DNA from: Phycisphaerae bacterium
Lineage (GTDB): Bacteria; Planctomycetota; Phycisphaerae; UBA1845
DNA length: 5,346 nt
Assembly (NCBI GenBank): GCA_029260195.1
Contig: JAJDDS010000457.1
Location: 1-5,346 of the forward strand
Direction: 5' to 3'
Shown: positions 1 through 5,346 of the stretch, in pieces
How positions within the stretch are numbered: position 1 is the stretch's first letter
Layout of the letters: every line of letters starts with the position of its first letter
Program-made: the position numbers and the translations under genes
The notes under the pieces: generated by a model
Told to the model about the DNA's origin: nothing
What the model saw: only the letters and a program-made list of their open reading frames with translations
Databases searched by the model: none

Positions 1-1
1 G

Positions 2-3000
2 GGCCGAACCTACAAGGACGTCTTCCAACGATACCACGCCGCCCTTGGACACGATATGCGCTACCAGAACGGATTCGACTGCCAAGGACTGTGGATCGAG
101 GTCGAGGTCGAGAAGGAGCACGGGTTCGCCAACAAGAAGGACATCGAAACCTACGGCGTCGGCAAGTTCGTCGAGGAATGCAAAGCCAGAGCACACCACT
201 TCGCCGCCATCCAATCCAAGCAATCCAAACGCCTGGGCTACTGGATGGACTGGGACAACTCCTACTACACAATGTCCGAAGGAAACAACTACGGCATCTG
301 GTCCTTCCTCAAGAAATGCCACGACGCCGGACACCTCTACAAAGGCGCCGACGTCATGCCATGGTGCCCACGCTGCGGAACCGGCATCAGCCAAATGGAA
401 ATGAACGAGGGCTACCGCGAAACCGAACACCTGTCGGTCTTCGTCCGATTCCCCCTCCCCGACCGCGATAAGGAAGCGCTCCTCGTCTGGACCACCACCC
501 CGTGGACCCTCACCTCGAACGTCGCCGCCGCCGTCAAGTCGGACATGACTTACGTCAAGGTCCGCTGCGGCGACTGGACCTACTACATCGGCAAGGGCAA
601 CTTCGAAGCCGCTCGCAAACAACCCGTCGAGATGGCTGCCGGCAAAGGCCCAAGCCTGATGTCGATCCAAGCCATCTTCAAAAACGCCGGCAGATTCGAG
701 GTGCTCGGCGAATTGCCCGGCGCGCAGCTCGTCGGACTGCGATACACCGGACCGTTCGACCATCTCGAAAGCGCAGCCATCGCCCGCGACCATCACAAAG
801 TCATCGCCTGGGACATGGTCACCGAATCCGAGGGCTCGGGAATCGTCCACATCGCCCCGGGCTGCGGCAGTGAGGACTACCGGCTCGGCAAGGAGTTCAA
901 CATCCCCGCCATCGCCCCGCTCGACGAGTCCGGAAACTTCAAGCCAGACTTCGGCGAACTGGCGGGCCGCAACGTCGTGAGCGTCGCTGACGACGTCGCA
1001 TCCGATCTCAAGGCCCGCGATCTGTTGGTCACCAAAGAACGCTACCTCCACCGCTACCCCCACTGCTGGCGATGCAAGGAGGAACTCGTCTACCGCTTGG
1101 TCGACGAGTGGTACATCAACATGGAGTGGCGCGACCGCATCATGCGCGTCACAAAGACCGCACGCTGGATCCCCGAGTGGGGCGTCGATCGCGAGCTCGA
1201 TTGGCTCAAGAACATGGGCGACTGGATGATCAGCAAAAAACGCTACTGGGGACTCGCCCTCCCGATCTGGGAGTGCGACCAGTGCAACCACTTCGAGGTC
1301 ATCGGCTCCCGCGAGAATCTCCGCGAACGCGCCGTCGCTGGCTGGGACGACTTCGACGGCCACTCACCGCACCGGCCATGGATCGACGCCGTCAAGATCC
1401 AGTGCGACAAGTGCGGCAGCGACTCCGTCTCGCGTATCAAGGACGTCGGCAACCCCTGGCTGGACGCCAGCATCGTCCCCTTCTCAACCATGGGATACTT
1501 CGACGACCGCCAGTATTGGAAGGAGTGGTTCCCCCCCGCATTCGTCGTCGAGGCCCTCCCGGGACAGTTCCGAAACTGGTTCTACGCACTGCTCGCCGTC
1601 AGCACCATGATGGTTGACGAAGCTCCCTTCAAAACCCTCCTCGGACACGGCCTCGTGCTCGACGACAAACTCGAGGAGATGCACAAGTCCAAGGGCAACG
1701 CCATCGATTTCAACGTCGCAGCCGACAAATTCAGCGTCGACGTGATGCGATGGATGTACTGCGACCATCCGCCGGAGCGAAACATCGCATTCGGACCCAA
1801 CCACATCGAAGAGATTCGCGCCAAGACCATCCGCCCATTGTGGAACACGTACCTCTTCTTCACCAACTACGCCCGCCTCGACGGATTCGACCCCACGCGC
1901 CAACCCCTCCCGCTCACCGAGCGATCCGACCTCGACCGCTGGATCCTCTCCGACCTGCAGGAGTTGATCGACGTCGCCCATCACGCATATTCCGAATTCG
2001 CCGTTCACCAATTCTGCGGACGCGCCGAGCGGTTCATTAACGACCTCAGCAATTGGTACGTCCGCCGATCGCGACGACGATTCTGGAAGAGCGACTGGTC
2101 CAACGACAAACTCGCAGCCTATCAAACACTGTACGAAGTGCTGACCACGCTGTGCCGACTGTCCGCCCCGATCATCCCTTTCGTCACCGAGTCCATGTAT
2201 CAGAACCTCGTAGCCAAGCAGATCGACAGTGCGGAAGAGAGCATCCACCACACGCCGTTCCCAAATGCAGACCGCTCCCGCGTCGACCGAACCCTGTCCG
2301 AGCAGATGGAGCGGTTCCTGCGTGTCATTTCCATGGCCCGCGCCGCCCGAACCGCTTCCAAACTGAAAGTCCGTCAGCCGCTGGCTGAGATGCGCATCCA
2401 GCCCGCCTCCGACATCGAGCGGGCTGCCGTCGAGCGTTTCGAGGACCACATGCTTGACGAGTTGAACGTCAAGAAGGTCACCGTCGAAACTGACGTGTCG
2501 TCGATGTGTACCATCTCCGTCCGAGGCAACATGAAACTCATGGGCCCCAAGTACGGCAAGGACGCCGGCGCCATCGGCGCTGCCCTCAAGTCGGCTGACG
2601 CCAATTCCATCGCCGCACTGGTCGCAGCCGGTTCCCCCGTCCCCGTTGACGTCAACGGCTCGAAAGTCGAACTCGCCCCCGAAGAGATCATCGTCGAAAA
2701 ATCCTATGGCCAAGACTGGGCCGCCGAGGAGAACGCGGGAACCGTCGTCCTGCTGGACAAGCGCATCACACAGGAGTTGAAGCTCGAGGGCATCGCCCGC
2801 GACATCGTCCGCCAAGTCCAAACCCTCCGTAAAGACGCCGGCCTAAACGTCGAGGACCGCATCGAACTCTCCATCCAATCCGAGTCCGACGACATCCGCA
2901 ACGCCGTCCAAACCAACACCGACTACATCGCCCGCGAGACCCTCGCAACGTCAGCCGTAACGGTCGCATTGACCGGCGAGTCCAGCCACGTCGAGGTCAA

Positions 3001-3049
3001 GATCAGCGGAAACCCGCTGACAGTCCAGCTACGCCGCGCGAACAAATAG
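2..3049 (+). CDS. ileS: Isoleucyl-tRNA synthetase, type 2 (5'-truncated by window edge)
   Basis: Cytoplasmic class I aminoacyl-tRNA synthetase that charges tRNA-Ile and hydrolyses mischarged Val-tRNA-Ile. The frame is open from base 2, and the first visible residues (GRTYKDVFQRY) correspond to those just after the HIGH motif, so roughly 55-60 N-terminal residues are missing and 1015 are visible. The ATG at 56 is internal. In fragment numbering I see the editing-domain TTPWTLTSN (165-173), the editing loop GSGIVHIAPG with acidic pair ED (291-292), the RYWG motif, and the catalytic loop EMHKS (559-563) where KMSKS is usual. Eight cysteines form two zinc sites as in Thermus IleRS: CPRC (122, 125) with CWRC (355, 358), and CDQC (425, 428) with CDKC (468, 471). 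The anticodon-binding domain starts near NWYVRRSRRRFW (about 684). The C-terminus (ARDIVRQVQTLRKDAG) matches type 2 enzymes, without the C-terminal zinc finger of E. coli-type IleRS. Type 2 enzymes are often mupirocin-tolerant. The gene ends with TAG. Confidence 0.97.
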   Translation, partial: GRTYKDVFQRYHAALGHDMRYQNGFDCQGLWIEVEVEKEHGFANKKDIETYGVGKFVEECKARAHHFAAIQSKQSKRLGYWMDWDNSYYTMSEGNNYGIWSFLKKCHDAGHLYKGADVMPWCPRCGTGISQMEMNEGYRETEHLSVFVRFPLPDRDKEALLVWTTTPWTLTSNVAAAVKSDMTYVKVRCGDWTYYIGKGNFEAARKQPVEMAAGKGPSLMSIQAIFKNAGRFEVLGELPGAQLVGLRYTGPFDHLESAAIARDHHKVIAWDMVTESEGSGIVHIAPGCGSEDYRLGKEFNIPAIAPLDESGNFKPDFGELAGRNVVSVADDVASDLKARDLLVTKERYLHRYPHCWRCKEELVYRLVDEWYINMEWRDRIMRVTKTARWIPEWGVDRELDWLKNMGDWMISKKRYWGLALPIWECDQCNHFEVIGSRENLRERAVAGWDDFDGHSPHRPWIDAVKIQCDKCGSDSVSRIKDVGNPWLDASIVPFSTMGYFDDRQYWKEWFPPAFVVEALPGQFRNWFYALLAVSTMMVDEAPFKTLLGHGLVLDDKLEEMHKSKGNAIDFNVAADKFSVDVMRWMYCDHPPERNIAFGPNHIEEIRAKTIRPLWNTYLFFTNYARLDGFDPTRQPLPLTERSDLDRWILSDLQELIDVAHHAYSEFAVHQFCGRAERFINDLSNWYVRRSRRRFWKSDWSNDKLAAYQTLYEVLTTLCRLSAPIIPFVTESMYQNLVAKQIDSAEESIHHTPFPNADRSRVDRTLSEQMERFLRVISMARAARTASKLKVRQPLAEMRIQPASDIERAAVERFEDHMLDELNVKKVTVETDVSSMCTISVRGNMKLMGPKYGKDAGAIGAALKSADANSIAALVAAGSPVPVDVNGSKVELAPEEIIVEKSYGQDWAAEENAGTVVLLDKRITQELKLEGIARDIVRQVQTLRKDAGLNVEDRIELSIQSESDDIRNAVQTNTDYIARETLATSAVTVALTGESSHVEVKISGNPLTVQLRRANK

Positions 3050-3139
3050 CGGAGCGAACAGTCCGGGAGGACACCGATCGGATGGAGTTGCACGCGTACA
3101 ACAAGTGAAGTAGCTTGACGACTCGCGGTCGCCGGTGGA

Positions 3140-3198
3140 GCGTCCGCCCAACTGGCTGGCGGACGCGAGCCCGTGCCACCTTTTTCGTGCCGCTCGCG
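3140..3198. terminator. Overlapping inverted repeats in the convergent gap after ileS; possible bidirectional terminator
   Basis: Two perfect inverted repeats overlap by three bases. Stem A is GCGTCCGCC (3140-3148) with GGCGGACGC (3158-3166), 9 bp with a 9-base loop. Stem B is CGCGAGC (3164-3170) with GCTCGCG (3192-3198), 7 bp with a 21-base loop that contains TTTTT at 3181-3185. The location, between the end of ileS and the end of the opposing gene, suits transcription termination. However, the T-run lies 14 bases beyond stem A and inside the loop of stem B, so neither is a textbook intrinsic terminator. The rest of the 3050-3203 gap shows nothing I can name. Confidence 0.3.
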
Positions 3199-3203
3199 AT
3201 CAG

Positions 3204-3548
3204 TTACTCGGCGGGGCCGTATTCTATCCCGAAGTCGGGGAAAGTACTGGTAAGGTCGTCCATGGCTCGACGCCATCGTTCACCACCCCACTGATTCGAG
3301 AAGGCGAAGCTCTTCCCGTCAGCGTGGACCAAATCGTCATCTCCGCAGTGCCACCGGCGAGAATCAAAACTGCTACTACTCCCGTCCTCCGCTTCCGCCG
3401 CCAGCGTAGCGAACGTATCCGAATCGACTTCGCCGTCGACCGTCCGCCAAACGCGGCTGGTTGGCCAACCCATCGCGTCAGCAACGCGGTCCGGGTGGAC
3501 GCCCTTTCGACATAAGTGCTTCACGATTACCAACAAGAAGGGGGACAT
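3204..3548 (-). CDS. Small protein of unknown function with HTH-like N-terminus and SNQWG tail; possibly a gene remnant
   Basis: This is a 114-residue product read from ATG (3546-3548) to TAA (3204-3206). I do not recognise a named family. Residues 16-38 (GVHPDRVADAMGW, then TSRVWRTVDG) resemble a helix-turn-helix. They are followed by an acidic segment, DGEVDSDTF. Residues 61-110 contain FDSRRW, DDDLVHADGKSFAFSNQWGG (SNQWG at 84-88) and a closing FPDFGIEYGPAE. From memory, similar 'GKxYAFSNQWG...FPxxGI' ends close uncharacterised bacterial proteins, some longer, so this could be a whole small protein or the C-terminal remnant of a larger one. The frame is open upstream to about 3647 with a TTG at 3605, but that extension looks low in information. 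No clear Shine-Dalgarno precedes the ATG. Third-position C is less dominant than in ileS (for example an AGT AGT AGC AGT TTT run), hinting at different ancestry or weak selection. The gene is convergent with ileS and divergent from the gene at 3705. Confidence 0.5.
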   Translation of the reverse strand: MSPFLLVIVKHLCRKGVHPDRVADAMGWPTSRVWRTVDGEVDSDTFATLAAEAEDGSSSSFDSRRWHCGDDDLVHADGKSFAFSNQWGGERWRRAMDDLTSTFPDFGIEYGPAE

Positions 3549-3669
3549 TGTACTTTTGTCGGGCGCGGATTGCGGGGTAGCCTGAACACGACGCGCGGTG
3601 CGCAAATCCGGGGCTGACCGCGTGCGCCCGCGGGTCGAGGTGTATTCTCAAGGCAGCGTGACGCCCCGT

Positions 3670-3698
3670 TTGCCCCGATATACGGCGGATGATAGGAT
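3670..3698 (+). promoter_or_regulatory. Weak sigma70-like promoter next to the start of the membrane-protein gene
   Basis: TTGCCC (3670-3675) and TAGGAT (3693-3698) are separated by 17 bases; each matches four of six consensus positions. Transcription would begin at about 3705, on the GTG start codon itself, giving a leaderless mRNA. The same bases include AGGA (3694-3697), seven bases before the GTG, which could instead serve as the ribosome binding site of a longer transcript. Both readings cannot hold at once. The remainder of the 3549-3704 divergent region shows nothing else I can support. Confidence 0.18.
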
Positions 3699-3704
3699 TC
3701 GGGC

Positions 3705-4115
3705 GTGACGCCAAGCGAAGCCAACACCGTGACCATGCCGTGGGGGACGATCATCGCCCTCGCGAGCACCGGAATCGGGATGGCACTTCTATCCTCCCTC
3801 GTAGGGATGCGCCAAAAGATCGAGATCCGGCTCTGGTGGTCGTTGTATGCGATCTGGGTTGCTGTCGTCTTGCTTACCGGCATCGCCGCACCCTTCCTGA
3901 CAATTCTGATCGCCAGCGTCCTGGCAGGTGTGCTTCACGCGACGACGCAGGGATTGCTCATCAACCACTACAGGCGAAACAACCCCTGGTACGCCGACCA
4001 GATGAAGGGCTCGAACGCGAAATCCGCGGCTCAGTTCCTCATGATGGGCGTCATCATCGGCACCGGGTTTGGCGCGCTGGTCGGCGTGATCGCATGGGGG
4101 ATCGCCCGGCTGTGA
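3705..4115 (+). CDS. Small polytopic inner-membrane protein of unknown function
   Basis: This is a 136-residue hydrophobic protein, start GTG, stop TGA. Four candidate membrane helices are visible: about 12-34 (starting PWGTIIALASTG), 42-60, 62-86 and 109-133 (FLMMGVIIGTGFGALVGVIAW, glycine-rich and possibly tightly packed). Between helices 3 and 4 a polar loop carries HYRRNNPWYADQMKGSNAKS (88-107), a segment that looks conserved and may mark the family. I cannot name the family or assign a transport or signalling role. GTG 3705 was chosen because AGGA sits seven bases upstream; the alternative ATG at 3735 (residue 11) has no visible ribosome binding site but would still keep all four helices. 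The gene is divergent from the gene ending at 3204. The next gene starts 178 bases downstream on the same strand. Confidence 0.78.
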   Translation: MTPSEANTVTMPWGTIIALASTGIGMALLSSLVGMRQKIEIRLWWSLYAIWVAVVLLTGIAAPFLTILIASVLAGVLHATTQGLLINHYRRNNPWYADQMKGSNAKSAAQFLMMGVIIGTGFGALVGVIAWGIARL

Positions 4116-4193
4116 CGAAGGCACGACCAGCGCCACGGAACGCGGCGCGGAGACCGTTCGGATCGCGAAACGTCGAACTTTGTCATTCCCAGC

Positions 4194-4213
4194 CGGGGAG
4201 GGATCTTCCCGGT
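4194..4213. repeat. Short imperfect inverted repeat between the membrane-protein and peptidase genes
   Basis: CCGGGGA and TTCCCGG pair as a 7-bp stem including one G-U pair, around a six-base loop. It has no following T-run, so it is not a convincing terminator. The 4116-4293 gap otherwise holds only a weak TACGAT (4234-4239) with no good -35 element. Confidence 0.15.
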
Positions 4214-4293
4214 CACTCGGCGGGACGAGTCGCTACGATGGGCGTGACGTTGGACCGTCAGCGATCCCCGTTGTGAGAGGCGGCAGTCGAATC

Positions 4294-5094
4294 ATGAGAC
4301 TTGCAAAATGCGGCGTGGGTTTTCTGCTGACGTGCTGCGTCCAGCACATTCTGCTGGTCTACTGTCCGACGCCGCTGTTCGCCTATCAGCACACGCACAA
4401 GAACTTCACGGTCCACATGCGCGAGGAGATCCCGCCCGAAATCACCGGCGTACTCGACCGCGTGGATCGATTGCTCGCCGCCGCTGACCTCAACGACGAG
4501 ACGCAGCACCACGAAATCTACATCATCAACAGCTTCGCCCTCAGCCGGTTCCTGCTGCTACGCAACGTACACTTCGGATGCAATCTGCCCAACGGCAACA
4601 CGTACGTCACCAGCGCCGATGTTGTGAACGACGTCGCCCGATGCGAAACCATCAGCCCCGATGACCGCCGCATCCGAACGCTCAGCGAGACCATCACCCA
4701 TGAAATCGTGCACGCGCTGATACGGAATCGCGTCGGCTGGCGAGCGGATCAACGGCTGCCCGCCTGGATCAAGGAAGGCTACTGCGAGTTTGTAGCCGAC
4801 GGCAGCGCCATCGATCACCGGACGGGGCTGAAGATGCTCAAGAGCGTATCCGGCGATTTCACGCCCGGTTTGCAAAACTTTCGGTGGCGGCTGATGATCG
4901 AGTATCTGATCGCCGCCCGGCGAATGACGATCCACGAGATCATCCGTCACCCACCCACCTACCGGCTGGTGGAGTCCGAGGTCATCGCGGCTCTGCGGGG
5001 TGACGAAGCAGCCTTGCTCGAGCGATTGGGCTCACGAATTGCAACGCCGAGACCCCGACCCGGCGAGACGCCCGGCGGTCCCGAAAGCCGGTGA
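4294..5094 (+). CDS. Exported gluzincin-type zinc metallopeptidase (HExxH...E), substrate unknown
   Basis: This is a 266-residue protein. Residues 1-30 look like a signal peptide: MRLAK, a hydrophobic core, then TPLFA with likely cleavage after Ala30; an uncleaved N-terminal anchor is the alternative. The catalytic motif is HEIVH (His136, Glu137, His140). WIKEG follows 20 residues later, and Glu161 there is the expected third zinc ligand, with a spacing like that of M1-type gluzincins. The EGYCEFVA segment (161-168) resembles a signature I recall from uncharacterised secreted peptidases. Upstream, FGCNLPNGNTYVTSADVVND (94-113) may form the substrate cleft; Cys96 and Cys117 could form a disulfide. 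The C-terminal 20 residues or so are Pro/Arg-rich and look disordered. ATG 4294 was chosen because the signal peptide begins there and GAGAGG lies at 4275-4280, though 13 bases away. An in-frame GTG at 4273 and a TTG at 4180 would put a polar stretch before the signal peptide. It probably acts in the periplasm or outside the cell. Confidence 0.85.
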   Translation: MRLAKCGVGFLLTCCVQHILLVYCPTPLFAYQHTHKNFTVHMREEIPPEITGVLDRVDRLLAAADLNDETQHHEIYIINSFALSRFLLLRNVHFGCNLPNGNTYVTSADVVNDVARCETISPDDRRIRTLSETITHEIVHALIRNRVGWRADQRLPAWIKEGYCEFVADGSAIDHRTGLKMLKSVSGDFTPGLQNFRWRLMIEYLIAARRMTIHEIIRHPPTYRLVESEVIAALRGDEAALLERLGSRIATPRPRPGETPGGPESR

Positions 5095-5098
5095 CGAC

Positions 5099-5178
5099 AC
5101 GGGAAGGGGGTCGGGAAGGGGGTCAGGCTTACTTATTCGCACGGGAAGGGCGGGAAGGGGGTCAGGCTTACTTATTCG
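5099..5178. repeat. G-rich direct repeat: two identical 28-base copies, 39-base spacing, with G-quadruplex motifs
   Basis: Two identical 28-base copies lie at 5112-5139 and 5151-5178, each running from CGGGAAGGGGGTC through AGGCTTACTTATTCG. Extra partial units precede each: GGGAAGGGGGTC also occurs at 5101-5112, and ACGGGAAGGG occurs at 5099-5108 and 5141-5150. On the minus strand the core reads AATAAGTAAGCCTGACCCCC. I recall this as a common interspersed intergenic repeat in environmental genomes, including Planctomycetota, sometimes near REP-associated transposases; no such transposase is in this window. The repeat starts four bases after the peptidase stop codon. Four G-runs with 1-2 base loops occur at 5101-5122 and again at 5143-5161, fitting a G-quadruplex pattern. 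Confidence 0.9.
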
Positions 5179-5206
5179 GGAGGTAGGATTACGAGGAAGA
5201 GGAGCC

Positions 5207-5269
5207 ATGTCCATGATCACAGACAGTGCGGCCGATTGTTGGCTTTGGCGCTTGACACGTACCATGTAG
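5207..5269 (+). CDS. Possible 20-codon ORF (leader peptide or spurious)
   Basis: ATG at 5207 is preceded by AGGA at 5194-5197, nine bases away, within a purine-rich stretch (GAGGAAGAGGAG). It encodes MSMITDSAADCWLWRLTRTM and ends at TAG 5267-5269, 40 bases before the next gene start. The Trp-Leu-Trp near its end would be reminiscent of an attenuator leader peptide. I see no terminator/antiterminator structure after it, and a TTGACA promoter-like box overlaps its end. Chance occurrence is quite likely. Confidence 0.2.
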   Translation: MSMITDSAADCWLWRLTRTM

Positions 5270-5280
5270 TAACCAACACT
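5252..5280 (+). promoter_or_regulatory. Candidate promoter for the gene starting at 5310
   Basis: A perfect TTGACA -35 box lies at 5252-5257, followed after 17 bases by a poor -10 (AACACT, 5275-5280). A start near 5287 would give a leader of about 23 bases that includes the ribosome binding site at 5299-5302. The strength of the claim rests on the -35 box and the geometry only. Confidence 0.25.
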
Positions 5281-5309
5281 GAACCACGAGACCCGAACGG
5301 AGAAACGCA

Positions 5310-5346
5310 ATGAGCAACGCGCCGATCCACACATCGAAGAGCACCG
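5310..5346 (+). CDS. Start of an unidentified gene, truncated by the window end
   Basis: ATG at 5310 is preceded by GGAG (5299-5302) with seven-base spacing, a good Shine-Dalgarno arrangement. Only 12 complete codons are visible (MSNAPIHTSKST), open to the edge of the window. They are polar and Ser/Thr-rich, with no signal peptide yet visible. The product cannot be identified. Confidence 0.5.
   Translation, partial: MSNAPIHTSKST

Noticed and set aside
56..58. ATG at 56 as the ileS start codon
   Set aside because: The frame is open back to base 2, and residues before this ATG (GRTYKDVFQRY) align with conserved IleRS sequence just after the HIGH motif, so the ATG is internal.
45..471. Plus-strand frames of 119 and 126 codons overlapping the start of ileS
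   Set aside because: They are out-of-frame shadows of ileS with Arg/Ser/Thr-rich low-complexity products.
1484..2821. 445-codon open frame on the minus strand inside ileS
   Set aside because: It lies exactly antisense to conserved IleRS sequence. Its product is Gly/Asp/Val-rich with no recognisable motif, as expected when a C-ending codon bias removes stops from the opposite strand.
2923..3276. 117-codon minus-strand frame spanning the end of ileS
   Set aside because: It overlaps both ileS and the end of the 3204-3548 gene and has no recognisable content.
3135..3515. 126-codon plus-strand frame after ileS
   Set aside because: It is antisense to the minus-strand protein at 3204-3548, whose sequence looks far more protein-like. 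This frame lacks a ribosome binding site and has Arg-rich, motif-free sequence.
3050..3704. tRNA or other structured RNA gene in the intergenic stretches
   Set aside because: I found no cloverleaf, no GGTTCGAATCC-like T-arm and no riboswitch core; only the short inverted repeats listed above.
3527..3883. 118-codon minus-strand frame (and the 3478-3714 frame)
   Set aside because: It crosses the divergent intergenic region and lies antisense to the membrane protein, whose clear helices make the plus strand the real one.
3689..4276. 195-codon plus-strand frame overlapping the membrane-protein gene
   Set aside because: It is Arg/His/Asp-rich, lacks hydrophobic pattern or motif, and is a frame shadow of 3705-4115.
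5099..5178. CRISPR array
   Set aside because: There are only two full copies, the repeat is G-rich, the 11-base spacer is itself made of partial repeat sequence, and no cas genes are nearby.
5000..5334. Frames across the G-rich repeat on both strands (5000-5269 + and 5032-5334 -)
   Set aside because: Their repetitive products (GSGLLIR on plus, RISKPDPLP on minus) are just translations of the DNA repeat, and the plus frame overlaps the peptidase gene.

Overview
This window reads as a piece of a GC-rich bacterial chromosome whose coding strand strongly prefers C in third codon positions. The style of the isoleucyl-tRNA synthetase and a pair of TAAGCCTGACCCC-type intergenic repeats would fit Planctomycetota or a similar environmental lineage. 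That assignment is an inference from memory, not a database result. Nothing marks the window as plasmid or phage, and no complete mobile element, CRISPR array, tRNA or rRNA was seen.

Layout. Positions 2-3049 (+) hold the 3' 95 percent or so of a type 2 isoleucyl-tRNA synthetase gene; the N-terminus with the HIGH motif lies upstream of the window. A 154-base convergent gap (3050-3203) follows, with two overlapping inverted repeats. A small minus-strand gene or gene remnant of unknown function lies at 3204-3548. A divergent intergenic stretch (3549-3704) leads into a plus-strand gene for a small, probably four-helix membrane protein (3705-4115). After a 178-base gap comes a plus-strand gene for an exported gluzincin-type zinc metallopeptidase of unknown substrate (4294-5094). 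Between 5095 and 5309 there is a G-rich direct repeat with two predicted G-quadruplex motifs, a possible 20-codon ORF and a weak promoter. The first 12 codons of another gene (5310-5346) run off the right edge.

How the genes relate. I see no evidence of a shared pathway. ileS is a housekeeping gene followed by what looks like a string of separately transcribed, poorly characterised genes. The membrane protein and the metallopeptidase are co-directional and both concern the cell envelope or periplasm, but the 178-base gap does not argue for a tight operon.

Most notable are the unusual catalytic-loop sequence of the IleRS (EMHKS instead of KMSKS, WLDAS instead of WFDSG), the G-quadruplex-prone repeats after the peptidase gene, and the minus-strand protein with a distinctive SNQWG tail. 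I did not find a convincing new multi-gene system here.
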